A stretch of DNA of 64,000 nucleotides, from the NCBI GenBank assembly GCA_039583875.1, contig CM077160.1:113293314-113357313 (forward strand), read 5' to 3'. A model generated the notes under the pieces. It was not told where the DNA came from. It saw nothing but the letters and a program-made list of their open reading frames with translations, and ran no database searches. This document shows, piece by piece, positions 22,330 through 33,754 of this stretch (the stretch's first letter is position 1; each line of letters begins with the position of its first letter). The position numbers were made by a program, and so were the translations under genes. Source of the stretch: Platanthera guangdongensis. Taxonomy: Eukaryota > Streptophyta > Magnoliopsida > Asparagales > Orchidaceae.

Positions 22330-23484
22330 AACAGTTGGGTCAAGCCGGATCTTCTTTGTTAAACAGAATCAAAGAAGGGTGGTGGAGCGGTAAAAGCTCG
22401 TTTGGTCGCTCAAGGGTATACTCAGACCCAAGGTATTGACTACCAAGAAACATTTGCCCCTGTTGCGAAAATGAATTCTAATCGGGTGATCCTCTCTTGT
22501 GCTGCTAGTCGTGGATGGGAGATACAACAACTTGACGTCAAAAACGCGTTCTTGCATGGTGATCTCGAAGAAAAAGTCTACATGACTATCCCTCCGAGAT
22601 TTGTTAAAGGGTTCAATGGAAAGGTCTGTCGACTGCAGAAATCCTTATATGGTCCGAAGCAGTCCCCGGGAGCTTGGTTTGGACAGTTTAACAAGACCAT
22701 GCTTCAACTAGATGAAACTAGAATGCACTGTGGATACTCTAATTGAGGCTAATCACAAGATTGATGCGGATACTAGTGGAGAGAAAGTGGATGCTTCAAG
22801 ATATCAACGAGTGGTTGGGAGGCTCATATATTTATCTCATACTCGCCCTGATATTACGTATGTTGTGGGTGTCCTAAGTAGATTCATGCACTGTCCCTCA
22901 ATTCGCCATCAGCAGGTTGCATATCGGGTATTGCGATACCTCAAGAAGTCCCCAGGCCGTGGGCTTCTGTTCTCTGCAAACCAACCTTTGGAGATTGAAG
23001 TGTTTATAGATGCCGATTGGGCTGGTAGTCGGGATGATAGAAAGTCCACTACCAGATATTGCTCGTTTGTGGGTGGCAACCATGTATCGCAGAAGAGCAA
23101 TAAGCAGAATGTTGTTGCTCACTCAAGTGCTGAAGCAGAATATAGGGCTATGGCACAAAAAGTTTGTGAGGGATTGTGGTTGAAGACAATTCGTCAAGAT
23201 ATGGGTCTCCACGTGAACAAACCAATTACTATCTACTGCGACAATAAGACTGCCACCAGTATTGCACACAATTCAGTTCAACATGACAGGACGAAACATG
23301 TCGAAGTTGACATGCACTTCATCAAAGATCACATAGACAAGGAGAATATCTACACTCTATTTGTGAACTCATATGATCAGCTAGCCAATATTTTCACTAA
23401 GGGGTTAAGCAGTGATAACTTCATGAACAATTCTAACAAATTGGGAATGATCGATATATATTCCCAACTTAAAGGGGAGAGTTG
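22330..23484 (+). pseudogene. Copia-F RT (catalytic region deleted) and RNase H
   Basis: RT starts in KARLVAQGYTQTQGIDYQETFAPVAKM and reaches LQKSLYGPKQSPGAWFGQF at about 22690. The sequence then passes within about 30 bp to IEANHKIDADTSGEK, which in Copia-H lies well after YVDD. About 95 codons including the YVDD motif are therefore missing. RNase H is open over 22712-23485 (DADWAGSRDDRKSTTRYC, SSAEAEYRAMAQ, YCDNKTATSIAHN, DRTKHVEVDMHFIKDHI, LANIFTKGL). Since the RT catalytic Asp pair is gone, this copy could move only with enzyme from another copy. Confidence 0.9.
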
Positions 23485-23643
23485 AATATACGCGTTGCAC
23501 GCGGTTTTATTTTACGTTATTTTACGTTTCAGTGCTTTCTCATTTAATTAGTCACGTGATATGTCACATGTGTATTTGACCTATATATATGAATGCTTTG
23601 CCCGGTTTTAGGTTATCCGACTAAATCAATTCTCCTTTCCACT
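23480..23643 (+). repeat. 3' LTR of Copia-F (164 bp)
   Basis: Follows the purine tract AAAGGGGAG and ends TTTCCACT, directly next to the ATTTC duplication. It lacks the ~75-bp block of the 5' copy. Confidence 0.85.
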
Positions 23644-23651
23644 ATTTCTAG

Positions 23652-23821
23652 CTCTGATACCATATAGAAAGTGAAAATCTGGAAATCTTATTCATCCAAA
23701 ATTGAATTTACACTTTAAGAGAATACACATATATATAGGAAGAGAGAGAGGAGAAAAATCCCAAATAGAAGATGTGGGATAAATCTAAATACATGAGCCT
23801 AAATACAAGATTTTTTCAACA
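23652..23821 (-). repeat. PBS (23652-23662) and 5' LTR (23663-23821) of Copia-A
   Basis: CTCTGATACCA on the plus strand is the reverse complement of the initiator-Met PBS TGGTATCAGAG. The 159-bp LTR starts, on the element strand, TGTTGAAAAAATC at 23821 and ends next to the PBS. It holds an 8-bp insertion (TCTGGAAA-like) relative to the 3' copy. Confidence 0.88.
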
Positions 23822-24088
23822 ATAACCTAGAATGTTGGCAGAAAGGAAAACTACCATAATTTACTGACAGCATCAAGTGCATGTACACAGTGTGCACGTG
23901 GATGTATTTAGAAGAATGAACATAAGTGTGTATTCATGTAAATGCGTATGCTAAATTTTATTCACAAAGTTTGCACAAGTTAATGTATATGTGGACATGG
24001 ACATTTATCAAATAGATTCACCATAATGGAACTTGCATATTTACTGGGCTAGTGCATATGATATATGCAGGAGTAGAAATCTACTTAC

Positions 24089-24228
24089 TTCCCCCATTCA
24101 ATAGGAGCATTCCAAGCAGATAACAGCATACCGGACTTCGAATTAGGCAACCCATTTCTCACAACAAATGATTTGATAGTGAACTGAGCAATCCCAATAT
24201 CTTTGAAATCACGATCAAAGTAATAGGC
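24089..24228 (-). CDS. SAB-like: SABRE / KINKY POLLEN-like protein, third exon in the window
   Basis: A 140-bp exon encoding AYYFDRDFKDIGIAQFT and, further on, FVVRNGLPNSKSGMLLSAWN and EWG plus two bases. This matches the C-terminal Apt1 region of plant SABRE/KIP (the FDRDYKDVGVAQFT and SAWNPPPEWGKK blocks, from knowledge of the family). These very long proteins belong to the bridge-like lipid-transfer group (yeast Fmp27/Hobbit, animal BLTP2), act at ER-plasma membrane contacts, and affect cell expansion and pollen-tube growth. The acceptor is TTCGCAG|GCC, and the donor GGAA|GTAAGT is strong. It starts in phase 0, which exactly fits the exon ending at 57490. Some normally conserved residues differ (Cys to Gly after VRN, Asp to Gly after KS), so this may be a diverged paralogue. 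Confidence 0.85.
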
Positions 24229-24525
24229 CTGCGAACGAGAACCAATTGACATTTTTAGAATAGTACCATACAACTAGTATTTTTGAGTGGATGTTTAATG
24301 CAGATGGTGACGATAGTGCAACCCTTGGATATTTGCAATTTTCTGTAAAAAGAAGAGGTGCATAGAAGAATAGTTGGACATTCAGGTAAAGTTTTGTATT
24401 CAAATTTTCAAGGTGATAGAAAATGTTTACAAATGACAGGGTAACTTGTGGTAAAAAAATTATTTAATAAGTATATCATAAATTACCCTTTTCTTGCTAG
24501 CTTTAAAAAAATGCACAAGTAATAT

Positions 24526-25897
24526 TGATGAGGATCAAAGTTCTCGGGTGGGCCAATCTGTATCGGAGCTCATTTAGGTTTACATTCATTGAAGGAGCTA
24601 GGATCATCGCATGAGCGATCCGAGTCCATAATCATGTTCGGAGAATCGATGACACATTTCCTATGTATTTTCATATTTTCGCGATACTATTCCCTATCAT
24701 GCACCGGCCGACCCTCTTCCCTCCATTCCTACCGCCGGAAACCACCCCCATAAGGGCCGGCCAACCATCTCCACACCCCTCTACCACCCCACACAAATAA
24801 CTACATATAATTGCTTGTAACCAAAGTCGGAAACCACCAAAAAACCTGCCCATAACTGCTGTAACCACCCACTACCTTAGGTAGTTATTGACGGTTACTC
24901 ATCCCCGAAGCCAAATCGACACTCTCCACTTCACTTCCAGCCCACCTGAAAATCTTCCTCTTCCAATAGTCGTCTCTTCTGCTGACCTGAACCAGAGATC
25001 TGCGTCCAAACAGGTCGAAAATCACTCCAAGGGTAGTTTCCAGCCTCCTCCAACAAGTGACTGAACTGGGTTCTTTTCAGGCCTGGATGACTTCATTTCA
25101 CAGGCTGCCCTCTTTCCTCCCTACCGGCCAGCAAAATCTGGGTATTATCCTTTCCGCCTGCTACTTCTGGGAACTCCAGCCAGCAGTCAAGGGCCGGATA
25201 ACAACAATTGGAGCCACAATTGCGATTCCAGATCAAAGCAGACGTCTCCTGCATGATTCCAGTCACCCACGGCCTAGAACTCGACTTCCAGCCGCTGTTT
25301 TGGATTTCCTGCACCAGTCGACAGCCTCCTCGGGCTAGATTCCTGCCTCCAGTCCTGTTCAAGAGCTTCCAGCAGCTGGTCTGGGCTATCTGCACCCCTA
25401 GGTGACCAGTCCACTGTTTCCAGCCCTCCAAAACTCTATTCAAAGGCCTTCCTGTGGTGTTCCTCCCACCGACAGTTCAATTCCAGCAACATTTCTTCAG
25501 GGAACTCCAACTCTGAGCAGGAAAACAGTTATTCTAGTGCGGGAGTCGCACCAATTCTACTGACCAAGCCTAAAACTGCTGCAAATCTCCAACATTGGTG
25601 TAAGTTCTAGATTTGGATGTTTATTTTCCTTTGTGATGAATGTTAGTTGAAAATCATATGATTTGAGATATTATTTTGTAATATTTGCTCAATTTCTTCG
25701 CATCTACTTGAAGGATTTATTCACAAAATATTTAATCCAAGCAATCTTACTTTAACCGTCGCTAGAACTTATTCATTGCTTTAAAATATAATCTAAATCG
25801 GGTATGTTTGCATTGCCTAGATTAATTATAAATTTTGTTGCAATTACTCATCGGACAATCACATATGCATTGCATCATTTTAGAATTTCCTACATCA
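24526..25897 (+). repeat. 5' LTR of Gypsy-D (1372 bp)
   Basis: Shares many blocks with 28277-29846, for example AACCACCCCCATAAGGGCC, CTGCCCTCTTTCCTCCCTAC, TTGCATTGCCTAGATTAATT. It lacks about 200 bp that the other copy has around 28430-28625. Confidence 0.85.
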
Positions 25898-26037
25898 TAT
25901 GATTGCATTCACTCATTAGAGTTACGTTAGGGCGCACATATTCACACCCATTCGGGCTTAGTTTAAAACATGTGGGACTAAAGTCTATATCACCAAATTT
26001 CATAACATAGTGGTTGTTAGTACTCTAATCCCATAGA

Positions 26038-26760
26038 ATGCCTCCGAAGCAATCTTAGCATTATTACGATGATCATCTTCATTCTCAACCCTCAGCTTGT
26101 AGAAACCGTGTTGACCCCTTGACACGATTTGATCCTTGTAGAGGTGATTACTACGATGAGTAACTGGATCTCATAAAGGTTAGCATTATGAGGATGAAAT
26201 CACGCATAAATTTATGTTAAATGCGGCATCCTTTGACGACTAATTGGACAAAGGCTTTTACGGACGGGTTGTTAGGCATGGAAGACCAATTTGACTAGTA
26301 TGAGGGACCCAACAAGTGTCAGGTTAGATTTACCAAGATGAAGCTTCAAGGACAAGCTAAGGTTTATTGGACTAACCTAGAGTGAAGAATTGAGTGTGAT
26401 GGTCTTCGCCCCATATCATGAGACGTGTCTTTCAATACCCTATAAGAATTAACTCCTTGACCAATTACACGACCTTCAGCAAGGCACTATGTCAGTTGTC
26501 GACTATATGACTCGATTCCATGAGTTAGGAGGCGCCCATTGCGTTCGCTTTTCGATTTCGATCTGGACTCCACATTGAAATTCGTGGAGAGTTGATTTCT
26601 CATTTTTTAGAGTCTCGATCAGATATTTCACCTAGCCCTACAGTACGAGAATTATCATAAATCCAATAGACCGAGGCGAGTTGACCCGCGACTTGACCAG
26701 TCCACCACTAGAGTTCTTTCCCAACCAGAAACCACAAATCCACTTAATTGCGACCATACA
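26038..26760 (+). pseudogene. Gypsy-D gag remnant
   Basis: Starts at the ATG at 26038 (MPPKQS). Core Gag wording survives in broken frames: VRFTKMKLQGQAKVYWTNLE (about 26322-26381), LDQLHDLQQGTMSVVDYMTRFHEL (about 26457-26527), then GLHIEIRGELISHFLES and a Tyr/Arg-rich basic stretch. Several stops and frameshifts interrupt. The wording is that of a plant Ty3/Gypsy retrotrans_gag domain. Confidence 0.8.
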
Positions 26761-27830
26761 GACACAATTTCCCACTCCCCGATTATCAGGCTCTCTTGTA
26801 TTATGATGAGGGAGATCGATTCACGACTGTTGAAATTATTTCTGAGAGAGGCACGGATAGAGCACTAGAGTTAGGCATGAGCGAGTGTCTATTGCCACAC
26901 CCATTCTTGATGGGAATGAGATTTCGATGGGTGATCCATTTATGAGCACCGGATTCTTGACGTCTCTTCAAGTCCTATCTCTGAGTAATCCCACCCCTGA
27001 GATCCTTGAACCTTTAGTTGCATATTTAATGTTTGTCTTACTTCGCTTGAAGCCACTCTTGATATTTCAAAAACCTACATCGGTACTTGTCAGATTTGAA
27101 ACAAATTTCATTATACCCCTCTCGATGAGCCACCTAATGAGTTCCCTTTTGTGGAGACAATCGAGGCATCCTAGAGCGGTATCCTAGTGTTGATGTCTTA
27201 GTCATTATTCTAAGTGGTTGTCGCCTTCAAGATGAATTTCCTTACAAACCGCTTGGTGAGTCTCCTGACAAGTCACATCCCTTGAGTGATATTTGACATG
27301 TCATAGACCCAAATTTTAGTGTTGTTATCTTCTGTTAGTGTGAACGCACGTCGCATACCCGACGAGTATTTCTACACCCAACCTAAAGAGCCACCTGTTA
27401 AGACACCGCTCATTGAGATTGTATTTATTGTTAGTAGGTCAGTATAGTTTGAAAGTGCACTCGATGATCTTATTCATTATTACTGGTACTTTGAGAGACA
27501 TTAAATATATTATATTGACACATTTTTCTAGTCATCATTTGAATGTTCATCGCACCCACGATGAATTTTTCAATACTCTACCTACTGAGCCTCCTGATCA
27601 TGTACCCATCTTAGACGTTCTACGTAGCACCAAAGAAACCCAGTGTAAGGAATTGCCAAGTCAATTGTTATCTTTAACATTTGCTGCACAATCATTTACA
27701 TATAGTGCATGAATCTTCTATGCTGCATGATTTATATCTATTGTATGTTTTGCATCATTTGCATGAATTGTATGAATTTATCAAATGTAAAATTATAATA
27801 AAGGGCAATCCGATGCACAAAAAATTCCCG
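26761..27830 (+). other. Gypsy-D internal, unrecognised
   Basis: No RT, RNase H or protease motif is readable. The part at 27350-27620 (blocks like CGATGAATTTTTCAATACTCTACC and GAGCCTCCTGATCA) resembles 45340-45860 of Gypsy-D2 (GATGAGTTTTTCTACACACC, GAGCCTCCTGATAGG). The two elements therefore share an internal segment that is not a standard pol domain. Confidence 0.5.
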
Positions 27831-27859
27831 TGCAGCGAGGGTCCAGTGTAAAATTACAA

Positions 27860-28125
27860 TAAGAAATAAGAATTCTAACGTTTACGCAGATCCTCACAAG
27901 AGAGAGAAAGTTAGAAAATATGTGCAAGTAATGGTGATAATTAGAGCTGAGAGGTCCCTCCAGGGAGCTGCGATAAAATTAAATGCCGAACAAATGAGTC
28001 TCTATACAGTAATGCGGGAGATTGAGTCGATGCTTACGAGCTAAATATCCCTAAGAGTATGAGAATTTGTCCCGTGTTCAACATTAAGGATTTGACTCCA
28101 GATTATGAATCTCACAAGTACTTAA
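27860..28125 (+). pseudogene. Gypsy-D integrase C-terminal (GPY/F-like) fragment
   Basis: In shifting frames it encodes ADPHKRERKLEN, GAAIKLNAEQMSLYTVMREI (the GPY/F module, with SLYTV in place of GPYxV), and AYELNIPKSMRICPVFNIKD, which matches the end of plant Ty3/Gypsy integrases (...SPVFNVxDL...). This shows that Gypsy-D once carried a full pol and lost the middle. Confidence 0.75.
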
Positions 28126-28276
28126 GTCCATTCCCTGATTCTGCCAGGAGAGTGCGTCAGATTATTGATGATATGTGAATGTTATCAGAGAAGTTTGATT
28201 TACTTTCCCTTGGACTTTGTTGGGAGAATGTTCATTTGCATTCAACGAAGATGAATGATTTCAAGCTGGGGGGAAT

Positions 28277-29846
28277 TGATGAGAAACAAAGTTCTCGGGC
28301 AGACCAACCTGTATCAGAGCCCCTTTGGATTTACATTCGTTGAATGAGGAATTAGGATCATCGTATGGACAATCCAAATCCATAGATGCGTTCAAAGCAT
28401 CGACGACACATTTTCTACGTATTTTCATAATATTCCGTACATTATTTACGTACCTTTTACGTATTTTGTGTCGGACAATCATAGCCATCTGTTGTTTTCT
28501 TCTTAGTTTATAAATATGGGGTTTGAGGTTCATTTCAGGGCATAGCAAAATTTTGAAGACACTTCGTAATTTTGTGATCCCTCTACGGTGCGTCGCTATG
28601 GAACCTAAGTGTGACGCCTAGTCCCGACGCTTCCCTTTCATCCACCGGCCGCCCCTTCCAACCACAATGAACAGCCGAAAACCACCCCCACAAGGGCCGG
28701 CCAACCATCTCTACACCCTTCCTCTACCCCCATACATATAACTACCTATATAACTGCTCGTAACCACCTCCAGAAACCACCAAAAACCCGACCATAAATG
28801 CTATAACCGCACTCTACTTCGGAAGTTATTGCCGGTTACTCCTTCCTGAAGCAAAACAAATACTCCAGTTCAATTCCAGCCCATCAGACAGCCTTCCTCC
28901 AACAGTTGTGTTTGTTGGACAAACCAGAGATCTCCGTCCAAATAAGCCGAAAAACACTCCAAGGGCAGTTTCCGGCCTTGTCCTCCAACATGTGGCTGAA
29001 CTGAATCATTTTGAGGCCTGGACGACTTCAATTTCACAGGCTGCCCTGCTTCCTCCCTACAGGCCAGCCAAATTTGGGAATTGACCATTCAGCCATCTAC
29101 TTCTAGGAATTCCAGTCACCATTCAAGGGTTGGGCCACACCAATTGGAACCTCAACTGCAATTTCAGACCAAGACAACCCATCTCTTACAGAATTCCAGT
29201 CCCCCACGGCCCAGAACTCGACTGCCAGCCCCTGTTTTGGATTTATTGCACCAGTCGGCATCCTCCTCAGGCCAGATTCCTGCAGTCATGCCTGTTCCAG
29301 ACCTTCCAGTGGATGGTCTGGGCTATCTGGACCCTTAGCCGACAAGTCCACTGTTTCCAGTCCTCCAAAACTCTGTTCAGAGATCTTCTCGTGGTGTTCC
29401 TCCTCCCGGCAGTCCAATTCCAGCAACATTTCTTCCAGGAACTTCAAATCTGAGCAGGAAAACGGTTATTTTAGTGCTGGAGTCAACAATTCTGCTGTCC
29501 AAGTCTGAACCTGCTGCAAACCTCCAACTTTGTTCTTGAATGCTTTTGTAAGTTCTAGATTTGGATGCTTATTTTCCTTAGTGACAAACGTTAGTTGAAT
29601 ATCATATGATTTGAGATATTATTTTGCAATATTTTGCTTAATTTCTTCGCATCTACTTGGAAGATATTTCGCTAAACACTTAGTCCAAACAATCTTACTT
29701 TAATCGTCGCTAGAACTTGTTCATTGCTTTAAAGCCTCAACTCAATCGTGTATGTTTGCATTGCCTAGATTAATTATGTACCTTTGTTGCAATTACTTAT
29801 CGGACAATCGCATGTTCATTACATCATTTTACAATTCCCTACATCA
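28277..29846 (+). repeat. 3' LTR of Gypsy-D (1570 bp)
   Basis: Starts TGATGAGAAAC after the purine tract at 28265-28275 and ends CTACATCA. It is the longer copy. The antisense frame 28548-28261 is LTR sequence and not a gene. Confidence 0.85.
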
Positions 29847-32450
29847 TACTTCGATGAATATATAATAGAGTACGATTAATGTGATTACCGATTGAGGTTG
29901 GACTGAGGAACTTGAGGGGATATAATTTAGAGAAATATGAATGATTGCACGCCTAACAAACCAGTCTCTATCTAAATCACCGAATCAATTGCTAGTTTAG
30001 TTCACTACTTTTATAAGACCGAATCTGAATTGAAATAGTATGTGTTTTACCGTACTTAATCCAGTTGTGCATATGTACCAAATAATGTGATTATGGATTG
30101 AGAGGTGTGGAGATGATAAGTTCTCTTGGGAGGGTTGAGAAGCGGGTTGATTACCTCCCCTAGTTGGTAATGAATTATAGTCTACTCGGCCTCTATGAAT
30201 GCATGTAAATATATGTGGCTGGTCGATCAGCCCTGCTGGCGGCACACACCGGAGGGTTACGACAGTGACTCATGGATAACGTCGCGGCCGAACGACAGGG
30301 TGTGTCCTAGCCTAGTTGTTATTTGATTAGATGTTAGCCGCCAAAAGTTCGACATGAGCTACACGTCGATTCTTTTGGTTATACTACCGGTATGGGTAAA
30401 GAATGGGTACGGGCTCGGAAAGTCATACGTAAAGCCTAGGGATGATTGTGCTTAAATAACGTAGAAGTGGTCAGGACGTGCCACTACCACTGTTTGGACA
30501 CGGCGGTGGTTCGGTGGGGGCAAGCTACCTCACGAATAAGTGATCACAGTCGTTAATTTGCACTCAATTATGATCGGGTGTGATGCACTCAATTACGATC
30601 GGGTGTGATGCACTCGTAGTCGCGCATGATGTGATGAATGCAATGCAATAATAATTTTTATGCAATTTTTAAATCAAGAAAGCTACATTAGATCTAACAA
30701 GCAAAATTTGCAGTGCAACCTACACAAAATTAGCAATTTAATTTTTTAGCGGTGCAATCATCCGACAAATGACAATCCTGGGGCAATCAATAAAATCCAA
30801 AGTAAAAAAAATATTAGTCGAGAGAAAAAAATGAACTTAGTGGAAATGAAAAAATTAGAAAATAAAACAAATAAAACAAACAAACTTCCCTCATAAATTA
30901 GGTTAGTTACAACAAACTAAGCAGAGGCGAACCAAACAATTAGGATAGATCTCACCGGGAGTGAAGAGGAAGGGTAGTGGTGGTTGGTGGAATGTCTAGT
31001 GGAAGACGAGAGACTCATCACACAAATGGAATAAAGGTGGCGGGGCTTGCAAGAAGCGGGGCTTGCAAGAAGGACGGAGAGATGGCATGGTAGAAGAAGT
31101 ATGGTTGCGTCGAAATCCGTGGAGAGACGAAAGAGGAAGAATTTACTTAGAAGAAGTGGTAAGAGAAAAGAAAGGAAGAAGGAACTCACTGTTCCAGGAA
31201 GCGTGGTAGAGTTACAGGACATCCAAATTTCTTTTTATTTACCTTTTTTTTTTAAAACAATTTCGGTCATATAAGCATCATTTGGGACGTTGTTAAGTGG
31301 GCGGTTGCTCACCGTTTTCACAGCAGAAACATTTGTGGGATTCTTCCTGAGAAATGAGGTGAGTGGGCACAGGAGAAACGGATGAAAGTGACACATATCA
31401 CGTGGTTTTAATGCTGGCCAGTCATTTTTTTTTCAATTTTTTTACATTAGGCGCTGCCAGCCCTTCCATGCTTCACGTAAGGGCATGCGAACAGTGTTAT
31501 ACTCTTAAAACAAACTCCAACTAATTTCATTTTTATCATATTTTTTCCCTAAGCAGATTCTTTTTTTGCATATATATTTTTTAATAGCACTCACAAAATG
31601 GTTTAAAATCAAAATTGAGGTTGTGGCTTAACATGGAAGTGAGAGAAGAAACAAGCTTTGACCTTACCAAATAAAAGGATTACGCCTCTGAATAATCTAG
31701 AATAACTAAATGTATGACCTAGCTAGTTCTGTCTAGGGAATATACTACAACCACTTCAATATATAAAAAAAGAGTACTGAAAAATAAAAGCGCAAAACAA
31801 GGGCGCGACATAACAGAAAAATATTCGACATGACTAAAAAAATGAACATGCCTAAAATAAAGACTGTGAGTGCATCAGGATGTTTGCGTCCTCATACCGT
31901 ACATAGTGTGTGTGCGTGTGTGTGTGCGTGTGTGCGCGTGTGTGTGTGCGTGTGTGTGTGTGCTTGGATGTGATGATAGCGATATATGTATTTACTTAGT
32001 GCGACTCTGATAAGCCGTGTTGGTTACGGGTTGTGACACTCTTCTGAGGAGGATATGCTTTCTTAGCTTGCATCAGTTTTGATGATGTACGTATAAGTTC
32101 ATTATATCCGATAATGTAGTGTAGCTTGTATAGTTATTTGGATTATGCAAGGCCCAATCATATAAATTTGTATGAACGTTTTTATATGATTGGTTACTTT
32201 ATACTTGCACTTATTTATAATATTTAATGCACTACGAGTGTACGTGTGTTGTGGGCATTGCTGGGACAAAAACAATGATGTATCTTAATTACTTTTTATA
32301 CATACCGCACGCTCATTTTATGCCCTAGTACTATACTTCATTAAATTATGCAATTCTTCATGTTGTTCATACAATTTATATATATTTTACTATATATAGC
32401 AATATACATATGTTCAAGCACACCAATCTCTTCCCCTCAACCGTTTGATC
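29847..32450. other. Intron sequence without recognised genes or elements
   Basis: AT-rich, no coding motif on either strand. It contains a 25-bp two-copy tandem repeat (30561-30610, CACTCAATTA-TGATCGGGTG unit), a duplicated GGCGGGGCTTGCAAGAAG-like block at about 31040-31070, and a GT-rich microsatellite at 31907-31965. The remainder may be very old transposon remnants. Confidence 0.5.
31907..31965. repeat. GT/GC microsatellite
   Basis: Runs of TGTGTG interrupted by single C (TGTGCGTG units). Confidence 0.9.
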
Positions 32451-32459
32451 AAAGTGCAA

Positions 32460-32895
32460 ATTTAATCTCATCCTTTAGATGAAGAGAGAGAAAGAAAGAT
32501 TGAGGAGAGAATAGTAGAGAGATAGAGGGAATATTAATATGTCTCTTATACCTACATGAGAGAGAGAGTATGGGGGAGAGCGAGGAGAGAGAGAGAGGGA
32601 GAGAGAGAGAACTAGAGAGAGATAGAGAACGAGAGAGAGATAGAGATGACTCTATCCAACAATTATGAGGGGAGAAAAAGGGAGAGAGAGAGAAGGGGAG
32701 GAGTGTTTTTTCCCGGGCGCATGGCAGATGAAAGAGGGAGAGAAAAGAGAGGGAGGGGAGAGAGAACGATAGAGGGAGAGAGAACTCTATTGAGTAATTA
32801 TGAGGGAGAGAAAAGGTGGAGAGAGAGAAAGAGAAAAGCGAGAGAGTTGCTTTTTCCTGGCACAAGGCAGATGAAAGAGAAAAGTGATGAATAGA
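32460..32895. repeat. Purine-rich GAGA tract with a two-copy ~125-bp repeat
   Basis: Dominated by AGAGAG with embedded unique blocks. One block (ACTCTATCCAACAATTATGA..., then GGCAGATGAAAGAGG) at about 32647-32745 returns at about 32786-32882. The Ser/Leu-rich minus-strand open frame and the Arg/Glu-rich plus-strand one are composition effects. Confidence 0.85.
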
Positions 32896-32918
32896 GAATT
32901 ATAATTTTTTATGCCACC

Positions 32919-33750
32919 TAATGCGGAACATAGACGAGAACTTGCAGTGGATGACGAGTTTTGGGCCTGTTCGGGGCCAATTGACTACTTTTCATATATG
33001 GTGTGCCCGGATCGACGATCGGACTCCGCAGATGTGTCCGGATTCGCGCTGCGAATCGATTTGATATATTACTTCATTAGTTTGCATTGTATTTTGATGT
33101 ATTTGGGTGGCCCCACCTCGAACCAATTATAGTTGTTGAAGGTGGGATGACGTAGCTTTTATTTCTTTAAAAATAGGCTTGTAGTGGACTGGTTTAGGGC
33201 ATTGCAGAATTTAGAGAAGAAAATTCCCGGATTCCCGCGATCCCTCCACGGTGCCGACTTCGTGAAACCCTAGGTGACGACTACTAGGATTGTGTCTCCC
33301 TCCCCGAGGTATCCCCTAACCCTAGACTCCTTCCCCCTCTGAAACCCTCTCGCAGTCCCCCTACAACCTCCAAAATCAACCACAGTTTGCTGTCCAGAAA
33401 ACCCTTTTTTATATTCAGTGTTACTGTTCAAAAATGAAATTAACTATTTATTGCCTATAGTTTTTTCCCACCCTATTCAGTCTCCGGCCACCTGTGTTGC
33501 TGCTACCAGCCGCCGCCTACTCCCTCCTCCAGGAAATCCTCCGCCACCTATTACTCTCCCTCCTGAAGCCACAACTGCCGCCCCTCAGGCCTCCCCTATC
33601 TTGGCCGCCACCTACTTCAGTAGCCACCGCTGCCCATCCTCAGCCCCTACCGACAGCGCAAGCCCCTACCATTTCAGATTTGTCCAGATCTGAATTTTTC
33701 AATCTAGATCCAGTATGGTTACTCACTCCCCGCCACTTCTGCAACCTAGA
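32919..33750 (+). repeat. Gypsy-D2 5' LTR, 3'-truncated
   Basis: Matches the first ~950 bp of 46776-48190 with substitutions and indels. It includes an AAAAATAGGCTTG TATA-like site at about 33170 and a GATCCCTCCACGGTGCCGACT block. It ends at Copia-C. Confidence 0.75.
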
Positions 33751-33754
33751 TGTT

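Larger units (their letters stand above)
18853..23643 (+). mobile_element. Copia-F: Ty1/Copia element nested in the Copia-A leader
   Basis: LTRs are 18853-19088 and 23480-23643. A perfect 5-bp duplication ATTTC stands at 18848-18852 and 23644-23648. The shared LTR begins AGTTGAATA and ends TTTCCACT, so by the duplication the termini are AG...CT and not TG...CA. The PBS (TGGTATCAGAG, 19089-19099) directly follows the first LTR, and a polypurine tract (AAAGGGGAG) precedes the second. Gag, protease, integrase, a truncated RT and RNase H are present with stops. RT lost its catalytic region, so it cannot move alone. It belongs to the same group as Copia-H, not Copia-A/B/C. Confidence 0.93.
3775..23821 (-). 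mobile_element. Copia-A: Ty1/Copia retrotransposon, split by two nested elements
   Basis: Short LTRs bound it (3775-3926 and 23663-23821) and share long blocks such as AAAATTGAATTTACACTT and ACACATATATATAGGAAGAG. The flanking 5-mers are ATAAA (3770-3774) and ATAAC (23822-23826), an imperfect target-site duplication. Reading 23.8 kb down to 3.8 kb, it has an initiator-Met PBS, a leader interrupted by Copia-F, gag, protease, partial integrase and RT interrupted by Gypsy-G, then RNase H. Its own sequence without insertions is about 4.9 kb. Many stops and an integrase deletion make it inactive. The LTRs differ by several indels and substitutions, so it is clearly older than Gypsy-G. Confidence 0.9.
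24526..29846 (+). mobile_element. Gypsy-D: decayed Ty3/Gypsy element
   Basis: Two long direct repeats (24526-25897, 28277-29846) start TGATGAG and end CATCA, giving a 5-bp inverted terminal match. Between them lie a decayed gag and an integrase C-terminal fragment, while protease, RT, RNase H and the integrase core are not found. A purine tract GCTGGGGGGAA sits just before the second LTR. I found no convincing target-site duplication or PBS, so the outer edges may be damaged. LTR divergence is high with large indels, so it is old. Confidence 0.8.

Noticed and set aside
28261..28548. 95-codon minus-strand frame
   Set aside because: It lies within the Gypsy-D 3' LTR, is not open in the 5' LTR and has no motif.
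24521..29851. Target-site duplication for Gypsy-D
   Set aside because: The 5-mers next to the inferred edges (AATAT and TACTT) do not match, so none is claimed.
32449..32894. 138-codon and 82-codon frames, Ser/Leu-rich and Arg/Glu-rich
   Set aside because: They read through a GAGA purine tract on opposite strands; composition explains them.
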